DNA of 64,000 nt. It comes from an uncultured Bacteriovoracaceae bacterium. Its GTDB lineage: Bacteria; Bdellovibrionota; Bacteriovoracia; Bacteriovoracales; Bacteriovoracaceae. The position numbers and the translations under genes are program-made. The stretch spans positions 35,229 through 99,228 of the forward strand of contig CAKZUQ010000001.1 of assembly GCA_937923325.1 (NCBI GenBank). Reading direction: 5' to 3'. This document shows positions 8,350-17,966 of this stretch, in pieces. The notes beneath the pieces are model-generated. The model ran no database searches. It had not been told where the DNA came from and saw nothing but the letters and a program-made list of their open reading frames with translations. Position 1 is the stretch's first letter. Every line of letters starts with the position of its first letter.

Positions 8350-9810
8350 TTAAATAAAAATCTCTATTTCTAGTAATAAATTTTTTATATCTGTTCTAAA
8401 CTTTATGTTTGCATCCAAAGCATCAACAAGTGGTTTTATACTATTTAATTCTAACTGTGAACCTTTATCAATACCTTGTTTTTTTACAAACGGGTCTTTT
8501 AAAACAGAGACTTCATTATCAGTTAGATAACCAATACTATCATAGATTTGAATTCGGATTTTATCATCTTCAAGTCCAAAAGAAATTTTAAGCCAGGGAG
8601 AGAGCTCATTACTTAAGACATTTGAACGAAATGAAATAAGGTTAAATAATAATTGATAAATTTTTTCTTTTTGTATATCAAGGTTTTTATTACAATTATT
8701 TAAACTATAACTAATTGAAACACCTCGAGACTTAAAGATTTCTTCAATAGACCTCATCATCTCTTCAACTACATTTCCAAAATTTAATAATGTATAATCT
8801 TGAATCATAGATGAATTAGATAGTGCCCTAAGTCCTTTTGTAATCATAAAAATTCTGTTCAAAGTATTTACCTGGGAACTAAGTAACTCTTTTACATGAT
8901 TATGGTTTAACTCATCATCTCTATCAATAAGTTTTAATATTCTTTTTGAACTTCCATAAACACTTGATAAAGGACTATTTATTTCATGTGCAACACCTGC
9001 TGCCATCTCACCAATAGCTGCAAACTTATTTGATTCCAAAAGCATTGCTGATCGTTCTTCTACTTTTTTCTCAAGGTCTCTATTGAGGATCTCTAACTCT
9101 TTTTGGGCTATTTTTCTTTTCGAGAATTCTTCTGTTAAATTTTTTTTCATAGAGTTTACAGACTCAACAAGAATATCGATTTCATCATTATCAACATGAA
9201 GCACTTCGTTATCTCGAGCCAAATCTAACTCTCTTGAAGAAGTCATATTTTCTTCGGTTTGGAAAAAGTTTGTTATCGATTTTATATGCCTTGTTAATAA
9301 GTGTTTTATTAGAATTAATAAAAAGAAACCAAATAGAGTTATTCTAACAAGCTCAGCAAAAAAAGCTAAGATCGCTTTATTAACGACTCTTTTTTGAACA
9401 TTTTCAAGTGAAGCTTCAATATAGATATCTCCAATATGCTCAAATGAGTTTTCTCCAATTTTATACTTCAAAGGATATATTCTAGAAATTTTTTGTTTTT
9501 TAACTTTTGTTCCAACTTCAGAAACGATTTTATTTTTATCGCGAATTAGGACATATTCTATATCATCAAGTTGAATTAACCCTTTTAATGCAATTTCAAT
9601 TTGAGTGTAATCTAAATTCCAAACACTATTGACTATACTATCTAAATTAGACTTATTTATTTCAGTTAATCTTTTAACAACCTGCTCTTTATCTTGAACA
9701 TAATCTAGATAAATTGTAATTGATGAAAACAAAGAAGTTATCAGCATGCCAATAAGCACAACACAGAATAGTACTTTAGTACTGATACTACTAAACAACT
9801 TAGATTTCAT
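8350..9810 (-). CDS. Membrane histidine kinase homologue with degenerate ATP-binding domain
   Basis: The 486-residue protein has a transmembrane segment (about residues 12-33), a periplasmic sensor region, a second one (about 148-168), a HAMP-like linker and coiled coil, then a DHp domain with a normal H box, 'GVAHEINSPLSS', His275. The ATPase part is strongly altered: the N box reads 'NLISFRSNVL' without the second Asn, the G1 box reads 'DSIGYLTDN' instead of DxGxG, and the G2 box 'GSQLELNSI' instead of GTGLGLSI. It therefore probably cannot bind ATP and may act as a phosphatase, scaffold or acceptor. It is the first gene of an operon with the receiver. Confidence 0.85.
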   Translation of the reverse strand: MKSKLFSSISTKVLFCVVLIGMLITSLFSSITIYLDYVQDKEQVVKRLTEINKSNLDSIVNSVWNLDYTQIEIALKGLIQLDDIEYVLIRDKNKIVSEVGTKVKKQKISRIYPLKYKIGENSFEHIGDIYIEASLENVQKRVVNKAILAFFAELVRITLFGFFLLILIKHLLTRHIKSITNFFQTEENMTSSRELDLARDNEVLHVDNDEIDILVESVNSMKKNLTEEFSKRKIAQKELEILNRDLEKKVEERSAMLLESNKFAAIGEMAAGVAHEINSPLSSVYGSSKRILKLIDRDDELNHNHVKELLSSQVNTLNRIFMITKGLRALSNSSMIQDYTLLNFGNVVEEMMRSIEEIFKSRGVSISYSLNNCNKNLDIQKEKIYQLLFNLISFRSNVLSNELSPWLKISFGLEDDKIRIQIYDSIGYLTDNEVSVLKDPFVKKQGIDKGSQLELNSIKPLVDALDANIKFRTDIKNLLLEIEIFI

Positions 9811-9882
9811 ATTTCTCCTTAATCTATTATCGGCATTTTATTTATTCTGGTAAATTAATTTATTAGAGTTGATAATTAATTT

Positions 9883-10590
9883 ATGCTTAATTTAAAATAC
9901 TTAAATATTGCCTTAATTACTATAGTATTCTCTTTATCAAGTAATCAAGTACTGGGTTCTGAGTATTTTCGTCCCTGCTTTAAAACAAAAAATAATTCGC
10001 TAGTTGCTCAAAATAAAATTAGTTTTATCAAAGCTCCTAACGATAAAATAAGAGTTGATAGAAATTGTCTAGAGATTTACACTACAGACTCAAGAAAAAG
10101 TCTTTACATAAAGTATTTAGAATTGAATTTCAAAGGACATTATATATTAAAAGAAGCACAGGTTTCCTCTGAGAGTTGTAGATTATTTCTTATAAAAAAA
10201 GTTCGATCCCAATTTAACAATGTTTTATTAGCTACATCTAAAGTGTCAAAGGCCAAAGCTATAAATCAAAACAACTCAACTTCATCAATGACAACAATAC
10301 TGATTCAAAACAACTACAAATCAAAGCTAACAATTGATAAGAATAATATATCTATTCATTGCTCTAAAACAAATACTGGATACAATCTAGATATTGACTC
10401 ACTTGATAAGGAGATCTCTTTTTCGACAAGCCTGTTTCTTCAATACGGAATGAGCTATTCACTAACTGAGGTGTTAAGAACGATAAATGACAAGAAAACT
10501 TCCCTTGGTAACAAGCGTGGAATTGGGTATACTACCTCCAAAGGTCAATCCAGTATAAGTTACACAATTAAGGCTGCAAATGAACTTTAG
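9883..10590 (+). CDS. Exported hypothetical protein linked to sigma factor
   Basis: A 235-residue protein with a signal peptide (cleavage near VLG-S, residue 25) and a Ser/Asn/Lys-rich beta-type mature part with five Cys residues. No family recognised. It overlaps the ECF sigma-factor gene by 11 bp, and that overlaps a zinc anti-sigma gene by 4 bp, so the three are translated as one unit. Its job may be to sense or respond to an envelope condition, an inference from this arrangement only. Confidence 0.65.
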   Translation: MLNLKYLNIALITIVFSLSSNQVLGSEYFRPCFKTKNNSLVAQNKISFIKAPNDKIRVDRNCLEIYTTDSRKSLYIKYLELNFKGHYILKEAQVSSESCRLFLIKKVRSQFNNVLLATSKVSKAKAINQNNSTSSMTTILIQNNYKSKLTIDKNNISIHCSKTNTGYNLDIDSLDKEISFSTSLFLQYGMSYSLTEVLRTINDKKTSLGNKRGIGYTTSKGQSSISYTIKAANEL

Positions 10591-11152
10591 CTCTAAAGAG
10601 TTTATTCAGAAGTTAAGAAACAGGGACTCTCAAGCCATAGAAGCCTTGATTAACCAGTACCACGAAGCCTTATACAAAGGTGCAATAAAGCAAGGATTAG
10701 CAGCGGATCAAGCAGAGGTTACTGTTCAAAATACTTGGGGTACATTTTTTGAACAAGTTGAGCGCTTCGAAGGTCGCTCTCATATCAGAACCTACCTATT
10801 TGGAATCATGTATAATAAAGCAAAAGAAACATTTAGAGAAAATAAAAAATATACCACTGATTATGACGAGTCTGCCCTTGAAAAGGTTTTTACCAAAGAA
10901 GGGGCTTATGTGACTGAACCAAAGTCACCTGACTCTTGGATGGAGTCTTCTGAATTTATTCAAATACTGACAAATGAACTCAATAAACTTCCTGAAAACC
11001 AAAGAATCGCATTTAGCCTAAAAGAGTTAGAGGGAGAGAGTTCTAAGGAAATTTGTAATATAATGGGTATTAGTAACACTAATTTAGGGGTACTAATTTA
11101 TAGAGCAAAAAACAATCTAAGACTTGCACTAGAAAAGAGTTTGAACCAATGA
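10580..11152 (+). CDS. ECF-type RNA polymerase sigma factor
   Basis: A 190-residue group IV sigma factor: region 2 covers about residues 20-90 ('NQYHEALYKGAIKQGL...RTYLFGIMYNKA') and region 4 about residues 125-185 ('ELEGESSKEICNIMGIS' helix-turn-helix, then 'NLGVLIYRAKNNLR'). Regions 1.1 and 3 are absent, as expected for ECF. The ATG lies inside the upstream exported-protein gene and the TGA overlaps the anti-sigma start (ATGA), so tight co-expression is expected. Target promoters cannot be named from here. Confidence 0.9.
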   Translation: MNFSSKEFIQKLRNRDSQAIEALINQYHEALYKGAIKQGLAADQAEVTVQNTWGTFFEQVERFEGRSHIRTYLFGIMYNKAKETFRENKKYTTDYDESALEKVFTKEGAYVTEPKSPDSWMESSEFIQILTNELNKLPENQRIAFSLKELEGESSKEICNIMGISNTNLGVLIYRAKNNLRLALEKSLNQ

Positions 11153-11454
11153 AAATAATTAGAAAAATTATCCATGATTTAATAGTAACTATAGTTCCTA
11201 AGTCTTTGAGAAGGAATATGCTTACCTGTGAACAAGTATCACATATTATTGCCCAAGATATTCAACTTTCGAAGTTTAAAACATTCAAATTACAAATGCA
11301 CTTATTCATCTGCCAAAGCTGCTTGAACTATAAAAAGCAAATTCAAACTATAGATAAAGCTGCACAAAAACTAGGAACAGTTCAACTCACTAAAGAGCAA
11401 AAAGAGCAGATACTATCAAGTAAAAAACAAACTATAAACAAGTTCACAAACTGA
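11149..11454 (+). CDS. Zinc-binding anti-sigma factor (ZAS type), soluble
   Basis: A 101-residue protein with C27 and the H-x3-C-x2-C signature (H51, C55, C58) of zinc-finger anti-sigma domains (zf-HC2). It overlaps the ECF sigma gene by 4 bp, the usual layout for sigma/anti-sigma pairs. There is no membrane segment and no periplasmic domain, so it is probably a cytoplasmic sensor, of the redox-responsive kind, rather than a membrane one. Identification is from motif and neighbourhood. Confidence 0.8.
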   Translation: MKIIRKIIHDLIVTIVPKSLRRNMLTCEQVSHIIAQDIQLSKFKTFKLQMHLFICQSCLNYKKQIQTIDKAAQKLGTVQLTKEQKEQILSSKKQTINKFTN

Positions 11455-11563
11455 TTGACACCAAAGCCGCACAATAAGCTGGAGCCAATATGCTCTGGTT
11501 CACAATAGCCATTGAACACTTTAGTTTCTCAATGTAATTTCAGCAACTTAATTAGTCGGATAA

Positions 11564-11580
11564 TTGGCACAGCCCTTGCT
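11564..11580 (+). promoter_or_regulatory. Sigma-54 (RpoN) -24/-12 promoter
   Basis: The sequence TTGGCAC-AGCCC-TTGCT matches the RpoN consensus TGGCAC(G)-N4-TTGC at every invariant base with the required GG-to-GC spacing of 12 bp. Transcription should start about 12 bp after the GC, near 11591, just before the 47-codon ORF at 11600, and may continue into the protease gene at 11883. Confidence 0.7.
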
Positions 11581-11599
11581 TTATATAAAGTCAGAGCTG

Positions 11600-11743
11600 A
11601 TGGAAAGATCTTTTTCCTACCAAATCGCCCACCTCAGATCAGTATTAAATAATACTTATCTCCCAACAAAATCAGACACATATCTTGCTTTTCTCAGCTC
11701 TAAATATTTAGATACTAAAATCAATTTTATTTTGACTAAATAA
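11600..11743 (+). CDS. Short ORF (47 aa) behind the sigma-54 promoter
   Basis: The frame begins MERSFSYQIA and ends INFILTK; it is polar, without a signal peptide or membrane segment. The ATG lies about 9 bases after the predicted start of transcription and has only a weak AGAG ribosome binding site. No family is recognised. It may be a real small protein, a leader, or the start of an untranslated leader for the downstream protease gene. Confidence 0.35.
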   Translation: MERSFSYQIAHLRSVLNNTYLPTKSDTYLAFLSSKYLDTKINFILTK

Positions 11744-11882
11744 CTCGGTTCCAAAAAATCACTGATAACATTACTACTAGAATTTTCTTCCACCCCTAAT
11801 AGAGGGGCTTTAGCTCGTTATATACTAACCGATAACTCGTATATGCAAATAAAACAGCGAGAGACTAATCAAGGAAGAGATT

Positions 11883-12593
11883 ATGAAGACGAGAACGAAA
11901 AAGCACACAAAAAAATTAAGTAGACTATTATTCATTTCGGTTATGGCCTATAGTTGTAACGAAGGGACAATGTTAACACAGTCGTGTTCACTAGAATTTG
12001 ATCAAGACATGGCAAAATATCAGGAACAAATAGCAAACGGAGAGATATCTTCAGATACCGCTGCTCCAATTGCTTGTGAAGTTTTGGATCAAGACCCAGA
12101 AGGCAATCTAACAGTTAATATTCAAATGCGAGACTTTAATGATGAACAAGAAGAGAAAATGCTTGTGGCTGTTGAGAAAATTAAAATTGTTATTAATAGT
12201 GTAGAGTTTAAACAAAGAGTTCTTAACCACACTTACAATCAAGAAAGAACATTTGTTGATAATAATGGATTAACAAATGATGAGATTTATCAAAAAATAA
12301 TGGAGGGTAAAGAGGATCTATTACCTGTGATTGATAATGAAATGGATGTAGATGTAACGATGTACTACAAAAGGTCCTCTACTGTTGGATACACGTATCC
12401 AGATACTACTAGAACATGGATAAACTCTAACTTTTTTAATGGTTACACTCATGGCCAAGTTGCTTCCAACGTTGTGCATGAATGGACCCATAAAATTGGA
12501 TTTAGTCATGACTACAGACATAACGATGCAAGACCATATTCAGTTCCCTATGCTATTGGGAGTATAATCGAAGAGTTAGTAGACTCAATGTAG
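11883..12593 (+). CDS. Metzincin-like lipoprotein metalloprotease
   Basis: The 236-residue product has a basic N-terminus and a lipoprotein signal ending VMAYSC (Cys25). Near the C-terminus it has HEWTHKIGFSH (H199, E200, H203, H209), which fits the metzincin zinc motif HExxHxxGxxH exactly. The Met-turn is not obvious; the equivalent segment reads 'SVPYAIG'. AAGGAAGAG precedes the ATG. A strong terminator follows at 12605. It may be read from the sigma-54 promoter 300 bp upstream. Anchoring in the envelope and proteolytic activity are inferred; substrate unknown. Confidence 0.75.
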   Translation: MKTRTKKHTKKLSRLLFISVMAYSCNEGTMLTQSCSLEFDQDMAKYQEQIANGEISSDTAAPIACEVLDQDPEGNLTVNIQMRDFNDEQEEKMLVAVEKIKIVINSVEFKQRVLNHTYNQERTFVDNNGLTNDEIYQKIMEGKEDLLPVIDNEMDVDVTMYYKRSSTVGYTYPDTTRTWINSNFFNGYTHGQVASNVVHEWTHKIGFSHDYRHNDARPYSVPYAIGSIIEELVDSM

Positions 12594-12604
12594 ATAAACT
12601 TCAA

Positions 12605-12641
12605 AAAACAGGCTCTCAAGACTTGAGAGCCTGTTTTAATT
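12605..12641 (+). terminator. Strong intrinsic terminator
   Basis: Stem of up to 16 bp, 12605-12620 with 12622-12637 (core ACAGGCTCTCAAG), tight apex, then TTTTAATTTT. It ends the metalloprotease gene and can also serve the convergent mini-lipoprotein gene, because A-runs flank its left side. Confidence 0.9.
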
Positions 12642-12646
12642 TTCTA

Positions 12647-12775
12647 CTACTTAACGGTTCCAATAATTTGACCAGAGCTTGAAGAGTCACTTGATCTATC
12701 TGTATCAATAACTTGGTCACACCCAACCAAGCTGAACGAGCTCAGAATAATACATATAATAACTAGTTTTTTCAT
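12647..12775 (-). CDS. Mini-lipoprotein, 42 aa
   Basis: A 42-residue frame starting MKKLVIICIILSS with lipobox SLVGC (Cys19) followed by a 23-residue, Asp/Ser-rich tail. AGGAG lies 6 bases before the ATG. It begins 8 bp after the acidic exported protein gene and ends just before a terminator, so the two form an operon. After lipidation only about 24 residues remain, similar in size to small entericidin-like or lysis-type lipoproteins, though no homology is claimed. Confidence 0.65.
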   Translation of the reverse strand: MKKLVIICIILSSFSLVGCDQVIDTDRSSDSSSSGQIIGTVK

Positions 12776-12783
12776 ATATTCTC

Positions 12784-13359
12784 CTATTCTTCCACATCGA
12801 TTTCTATTGTTGAATCATCGAGAACGATTTCATCCTCAGTTTCAACACCATCTACTTCGACATCTTCTTCGTCAGCTGTTACTTCAATTGCTTCTACAGC
12901 AATTTTACAACTTAAGCCTCTAACTTCAGCTGGAATGTTCAATGCATATTTTCCATCTACAACATCAACATAACAGCTATACTCTACTTGAGCGTCTTCA
13001 CACTCAAATGAAATTTTAACGCTTGCATCATCACTTTCTCCAGACTCTCCATCACAAAGTGAAACAATACTTTTCCCATCATCACCTCCACTTTCAAAGT
13101 GTTCTCTAAAGTCTTTAAATAAATTTTTCTTTGATGCATACCCCATAAATTTTTTTAAATGTGGAGCAGGCGGAAAAAAGAAACCTCCTTTTTTGAAACT
13201 TTGAAACTCTTCATCCAATGATGTCTCATCACTTCTCATCTTTCTAACTTTAGGAACATTATTTTCTTCTTCAACATCAATCTCTTCAGTGTGTCCCACT
13301 GAAACAGAAAAAGTGAACAATAATAACGAACATCCCCAAAGAGTTTTATTAACTAACAT
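12784..13359 (-). CDS. Highly acidic exported protein
   Basis: A 191-residue product with a signal peptide (cleavage near VGH-T, residue 23) and a very acidic mature part: Glu/Asp runs at residues 25-35 and again through the C-terminal 35 residues (EDEIVLDDSTIEIDVEE). The middle has five Cys residues and beta-type sequence. No family is recognised. The acidity suggests calcium or cation binding, which is inference. It leads an operon with the mini-lipoprotein. Confidence 0.65.
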   Translation of the reverse strand: MLVNKTLWGCSLLLFTFSVSVGHTEEIDVEEENNVPKVRKMRSDETSLDEEFQSFKKGGFFFPPAPHLKKFMGYASKKNLFKDFREHFESGGDDGKSIVSLCDGESGESDDASVKISFECEDAQVEYSCYVDVVDGKYALNIPAEVRGLSCKIAVEAIEVTADEEDVEVDGVETEDEIVLDDSTIEIDVEE

Positions 13360-13506
13360 ACAACCTCCTCAAAGACCCAAGAATTCATTTTCTTGGACTT
13401 CTAAGGATTTTATAAATTAAATGTTGCAAGATTGTGACAGAATATTTCTCGATAGTTGAAATCGAATAAAAACGAATATTTAAGTGTAGATAAAATGACT
13501 ATTTTT

Positions 13507-14829
13507 TTACGCTAGGCCTAATTCTCTAGTCATATTTTCAGTTTTATCTTTGTGAAGAATAACATTATCTTCAATTCTAATTCCACCAAACTTTTTAAAC
13601 TCTTCAATACGAGACCAATTAAATGACTTCGAATTTTCTGAAGCCTTCACCTCATTAAGTAATGTATCTATAAAATATAAACCAGGCTCAACTGTATAAA
13701 CCATTCTAGGTTCTAGAACACGTGTTGCTCTAAGAGTTGGGTAATTCTGAGACTTTTGTGCAACTGTTCCCTTATCATCTTCTAGATGAGCTCCAAGGTC
13801 ATGAACTTGTAGACCTAAATGGTGACCTAATCCGTGAGGATAGAAAGGCTTAACAAGATCTTTTGCTAATAACTCTTCTTTAGATAAACGAACAAAATCA
13901 AAATCAATTAAGACTTGAGCAATGGCCTCCAAAGACTGGTAATGAGCATGGGCATAACTTTTACCAAGCTCTAATGCTCCAACGAGTTTAATCTCATCCT
14001 CAGTCATTCTCTTAATAAGATCGGAGAATTCATTTTCATGATAAGAATATGTACGAGTGATATCTGAAGCAAAACCATTAAACCTTGCTCCAGCATCAAT
14101 TAAAAATGAATGGGTTTCTTTATCACTGAACTTTGTTCTATCAAAATCATGGTAATGAAGAACTGCTGCATTTTTATTCATTCCCATAATATTTGAATAT
14201 GGAAGTTCTTCTTGAGTGTGTGAAATTGCTCTTAAAAACTCTAAGTGTATTTCAAACTCACTACACCCAGCAAAGAAAGCTTTCTTAGCAGCCTCATGAC
14301 CAATAACACCAAGTCTATTAGCTTCTCTTAGACAATCAAACTGGTAATCTGTTTTATAAGCTCTGTGGTAATGAAGGTAATCCATTACAACCTTATCATT
14401 AATTTTTTCAAAGCCTAGCTCTTTTGCATCATCAGCGTACTCCCCTAGATAAACCGACTTAGATTTATCACTTGGTAAGAATTGATTTACTTCAGAAGCT
14501 GTAGCAAGTTTTACGAACTCAAACTCATCTACCCAGTAGTCAGTTGGATCAGCAGGAACCACATGCCAAAAGTCTACTGGTTGAAAGAAAACGAGTTTTG
14601 GTTTGTCACTTTTATTAACTACAATCCAACAATTTGGATTATTTGTGATTGGAACCCATTCTAAAAAAAGAGGATTAGCTTTAAACGGATAAGTCATATC
14701 ATCTTGGAACATGTACTTTAACTTTCCAGAATGAATTACCATAGTTTCTAGCCCACTTCTTTCTAAAATAGTTCTAGCGTTTTCTAATTTTGTTTCAATA
14801 TGAATTTTGTAATTTGCTGCTAAGTTCAT
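13507..14829 (-). CDS. pepQ: Xaa-Pro dipeptidase (M24B metallopeptidase)
   Basis: From the ATG at 14829 the product has 440 residues (PepQ of E. coli has 443); an upstream start would overlap guaA by 74 bp and adds no conserved sequence. The pita-bread fold ligands are present: two Asp in 'FLIDAGARFNGFASDITRTY', His in 'PHGLGHHLGLQVHD', Glu in 'VYTVEPGLYFID' and Glu in 'GGIRIEDNVIL'. It cleaves dipeptides with C-terminal proline using two Mn/Co ions in the cytoplasm. It follows guaA by 4 bp; its ribosome binding site lies within the guaA end. Confidence 0.9.
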   Translation of the reverse strand: MNLAANYKIHIETKLENARTILERSGLETMVIHSGKLKYMFQDDMTYPFKANPLFLEWVPITNNPNCWIVVNKSDKPKLVFFQPVDFWHVVPADPTDYWVDEFEFVKLATASEVNQFLPSDKSKSVYLGEYADDAKELGFEKINDKVVMDYLHYHRAYKTDYQFDCLREANRLGVIGHEAAKKAFFAGCSEFEIHLEFLRAISHTQEELPYSNIMGMNKNAAVLHYHDFDRTKFSDKETHSFLIDAGARFNGFASDITRTYSYHENEFSDLIKRMTEDEIKLVGALELGKSYAHAHYQSLEAIAQVLIDFDFVRLSKEELLAKDLVKPFYPHGLGHHLGLQVHDLGAHLEDDKGTVAQKSQNYPTLRATRVLEPRMVYTVEPGLYFIDTLLNEVKASENSKSFNWSRIEEFKKFGGIRIEDNVILHKDKTENMTRELGLA

Positions 14830-14833
14830 TTTT

Positions 14834-16378
14834 TTATTCCCATTCAATTGTACCTGGAGGCTTACTTGTAATGTCGTAAACGACCCTTGTGATTCCTTTG
14901 ACTTCATTTGTAATTCTATTTGATACTTTTGACAAGAACTCGTGCGGCAGATCGGTCCAAGTAGCTGTCATTCCATCAGTTGAATTGACAATTCTTATAC
15001 AAATAACTTCTTCATAAGCTCTAGAGTCACCTTTTACACCAACAGTTTTTACAGGTAATAAAACTGTGAATGCTTGCCAGCAAGCATCATATTGATTTTG
15101 AGACTTAAGTTCTTCAAATAATACTTGGTCTGACTCTTGCACTTTTCTAACTGACTCTCTAAAAATTTCACCTAGAACACGTACACCTATTCCTGGTCCA
15201 GGAAATGGATGACGATGAACCCATTCATGTTTAAGACTAACCGCCTCACCTAGTTGTCTTACCTCATCCTTAAACAAAAACTTTAAAGGCTCTAATAATT
15301 TTAATTTCATTCTTTCTGGTAAACCACCAACATTGTGATGAGACTTAATAGTTACAGACTTTCCACCTTTTTTATGTGGAGATATAGATTCAATAACATC
15401 AGGATATAAAGTCCCTTGAAGTAAGTATTCGAATTTAATTCCATGATCTGCTTCAAAGGCGTGAACCTTTTGTTCAAACACTTCTATAAAAGTTGTTCCT
15501 ATAATTTTTCTTTTCTTCTCTGGCTCTGGTTCACCTTCCAGTTTTGTTAAAAACAACTCACTTGCATCAATGATTTCAATATTAAGTGGAGTTTCTTTTT
15601 GAAGAGTTTCAATGTGATGAAGATCCTGTGGTCTTAAAAGCCCATTGTCCACAAAGAAACAATAGAGGTCATCACCAAGCTCTTCATGAGCAACAGTCGC
15701 AGCAACTAATGAATCAACTCCACCAGAAAAAGCACATAATACTTTTTTACCTTTGACTTCTTTTATCTCAGCTCTGCACTGCTCAAGCATAACATCATCA
15801 GACCAGTTTGGAGTAACTTGTGCAATATCTTTAAAGAAGTGCTCTAGGATATCTTTACCATGCTCAGTATGATTAACCTCTGGGTGAAATTGAAGTGCCA
15901 TAATCTTTTTATCTGCGCACTCTACCCCTGATAGTAATCCGTTTTCAGACTTTAGAATAACAGTGAAGTCTTTAGGTGCTTGTGCCACATGATCAAAATG
16001 ACTCATCCATACGTTTATTTTATTTGGCATTAATGGAAATGAGAAGCCATTTTCAGCATGAACTAATGCATGGCCATACTCACCTTGGTGTCCACGCTCA
16101 ACAACTCCACCAAAGTATTGTGAAATAATTTGCATTCCATAACAAATTCCAAGAACTGGAAGTTTTGTATCAAAAATTACTGAATAATCAGAATCATCTT
16201 CAAAAACAGACTGTGGACCACCTGACAAAATAAAAGCTAGTGGTTTTTCATTATTTTTTAATTTTTCAACAACAAGATCATAAGTAACAATAACACTTGA
16301 GTATCCTAGCTCTCGTGATTTTCTAGTAATTAATTGAGTGTACTGAGACCCAAAATCGACAATCCATACGTCGCTCAT
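14834..16378 (-). CDS. guaA: GMP synthase (glutamine-hydrolysing)
   Basis: A 514-residue two-domain enzyme that converts XMP to GMP. The N-terminal class I amidotransferase has 'LSGGPQSVF', the nucleophile Cys in 'GICYGMQ' and the His-Glu of 'QFHPEVNHT'. The ATP pyrophosphatase domain has the P-loop 'SGGVDSLVA', and the C-terminal dimerisation domain ends 'PPGTIEWE' as in the family. It lies 37 bp downstream of guaB and 4 bp upstream of pepQ in one operon. It is the last step of GMP synthesis, in the cytoplasm. Confidence 0.97.
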   Translation of the reverse strand: MSDVWIVDFGSQYTQLITRKSRELGYSSVIVTYDLVVEKLKNNEKPLAFILSGGPQSVFEDDSDYSVIFDTKLPVLGICYGMQIISQYFGGVVERGHQGEYGHALVHAENGFSFPLMPNKINVWMSHFDHVAQAPKDFTVILKSENGLLSGVECADKKIMALQFHPEVNHTEHGKDILEHFFKDIAQVTPNWSDDVMLEQCRAEIKEVKGKKVLCAFSGGVDSLVAATVAHEELGDDLYCFFVDNGLLRPQDLHHIETLQKETPLNIEIIDASELFLTKLEGEPEPEKKRKIIGTTFIEVFEQKVHAFEADHGIKFEYLLQGTLYPDVIESISPHKKGGKSVTIKSHHNVGGLPERMKLKLLEPLKFLFKDEVRQLGEAVSLKHEWVHRHPFPGPGIGVRVLGEIFRESVRKVQESDQVLFEELKSQNQYDACWQAFTVLLPVKTVGVKGDSRAYEEVICIRIVNSTDGMTATWTDLPHEFLSKVSNRITNEVKGITRVVYDITSKPPGTIEWE

Positions 16379-16415
16379 TTTATAATCCTTTATTAAATAT
16401 TTATTATTTTATATT

Positions 16416-17935
<1,520 letters not shown>

Positions 17936-17966
17936 AAAATCAGTCGTTTATATAGACGGAATGTAA

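Larger units (their letters stand above)
11455..11882. other. 428-bp intergenic region with sigma-54 promoter, short ORF and hairpin
   Basis: Between the anti-sigma gene and the metzincin-like gene. It holds a sigma-54 promoter (11564-11580), a 47-codon ORF (11600-11743), a small dyad GAGC-N6-GCTC at 11482-11495 that could be an activator site, and a 5-bp hairpin CCCCT-AATAG-AGGGG (11793-11807) followed by only CTTTAG, a weak terminator at best. A TATACT box near 11822 could serve a second promoter for the downstream gene, but no convincing -35 precedes it. Confidence 0.5.

Noticed and set aside
13377..13396. CCAAGAA-N6-TTCTTGG hairpin in the leader of the acidic exported protein
   Set aside because: No T-tract and it does not cover the ribosome binding site; no clear function.
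13419..13443. Sigma-54-like sequence TGTCAC-N4-TTGCA on the minus strand before the acidic exported protein
   Set aside because: The -24 GG is GT and the spacing between the two elements is 11 rather than 12 bp.
14830..14907. Upstream start for the Xaa-Pro dipeptidase overlapping guaA by 74 bp
   Set aside because: The ATG at 14829 gives the normal PepQ length and a 4-bp gap from guaA; the extra residues are the guaA end in another frame.
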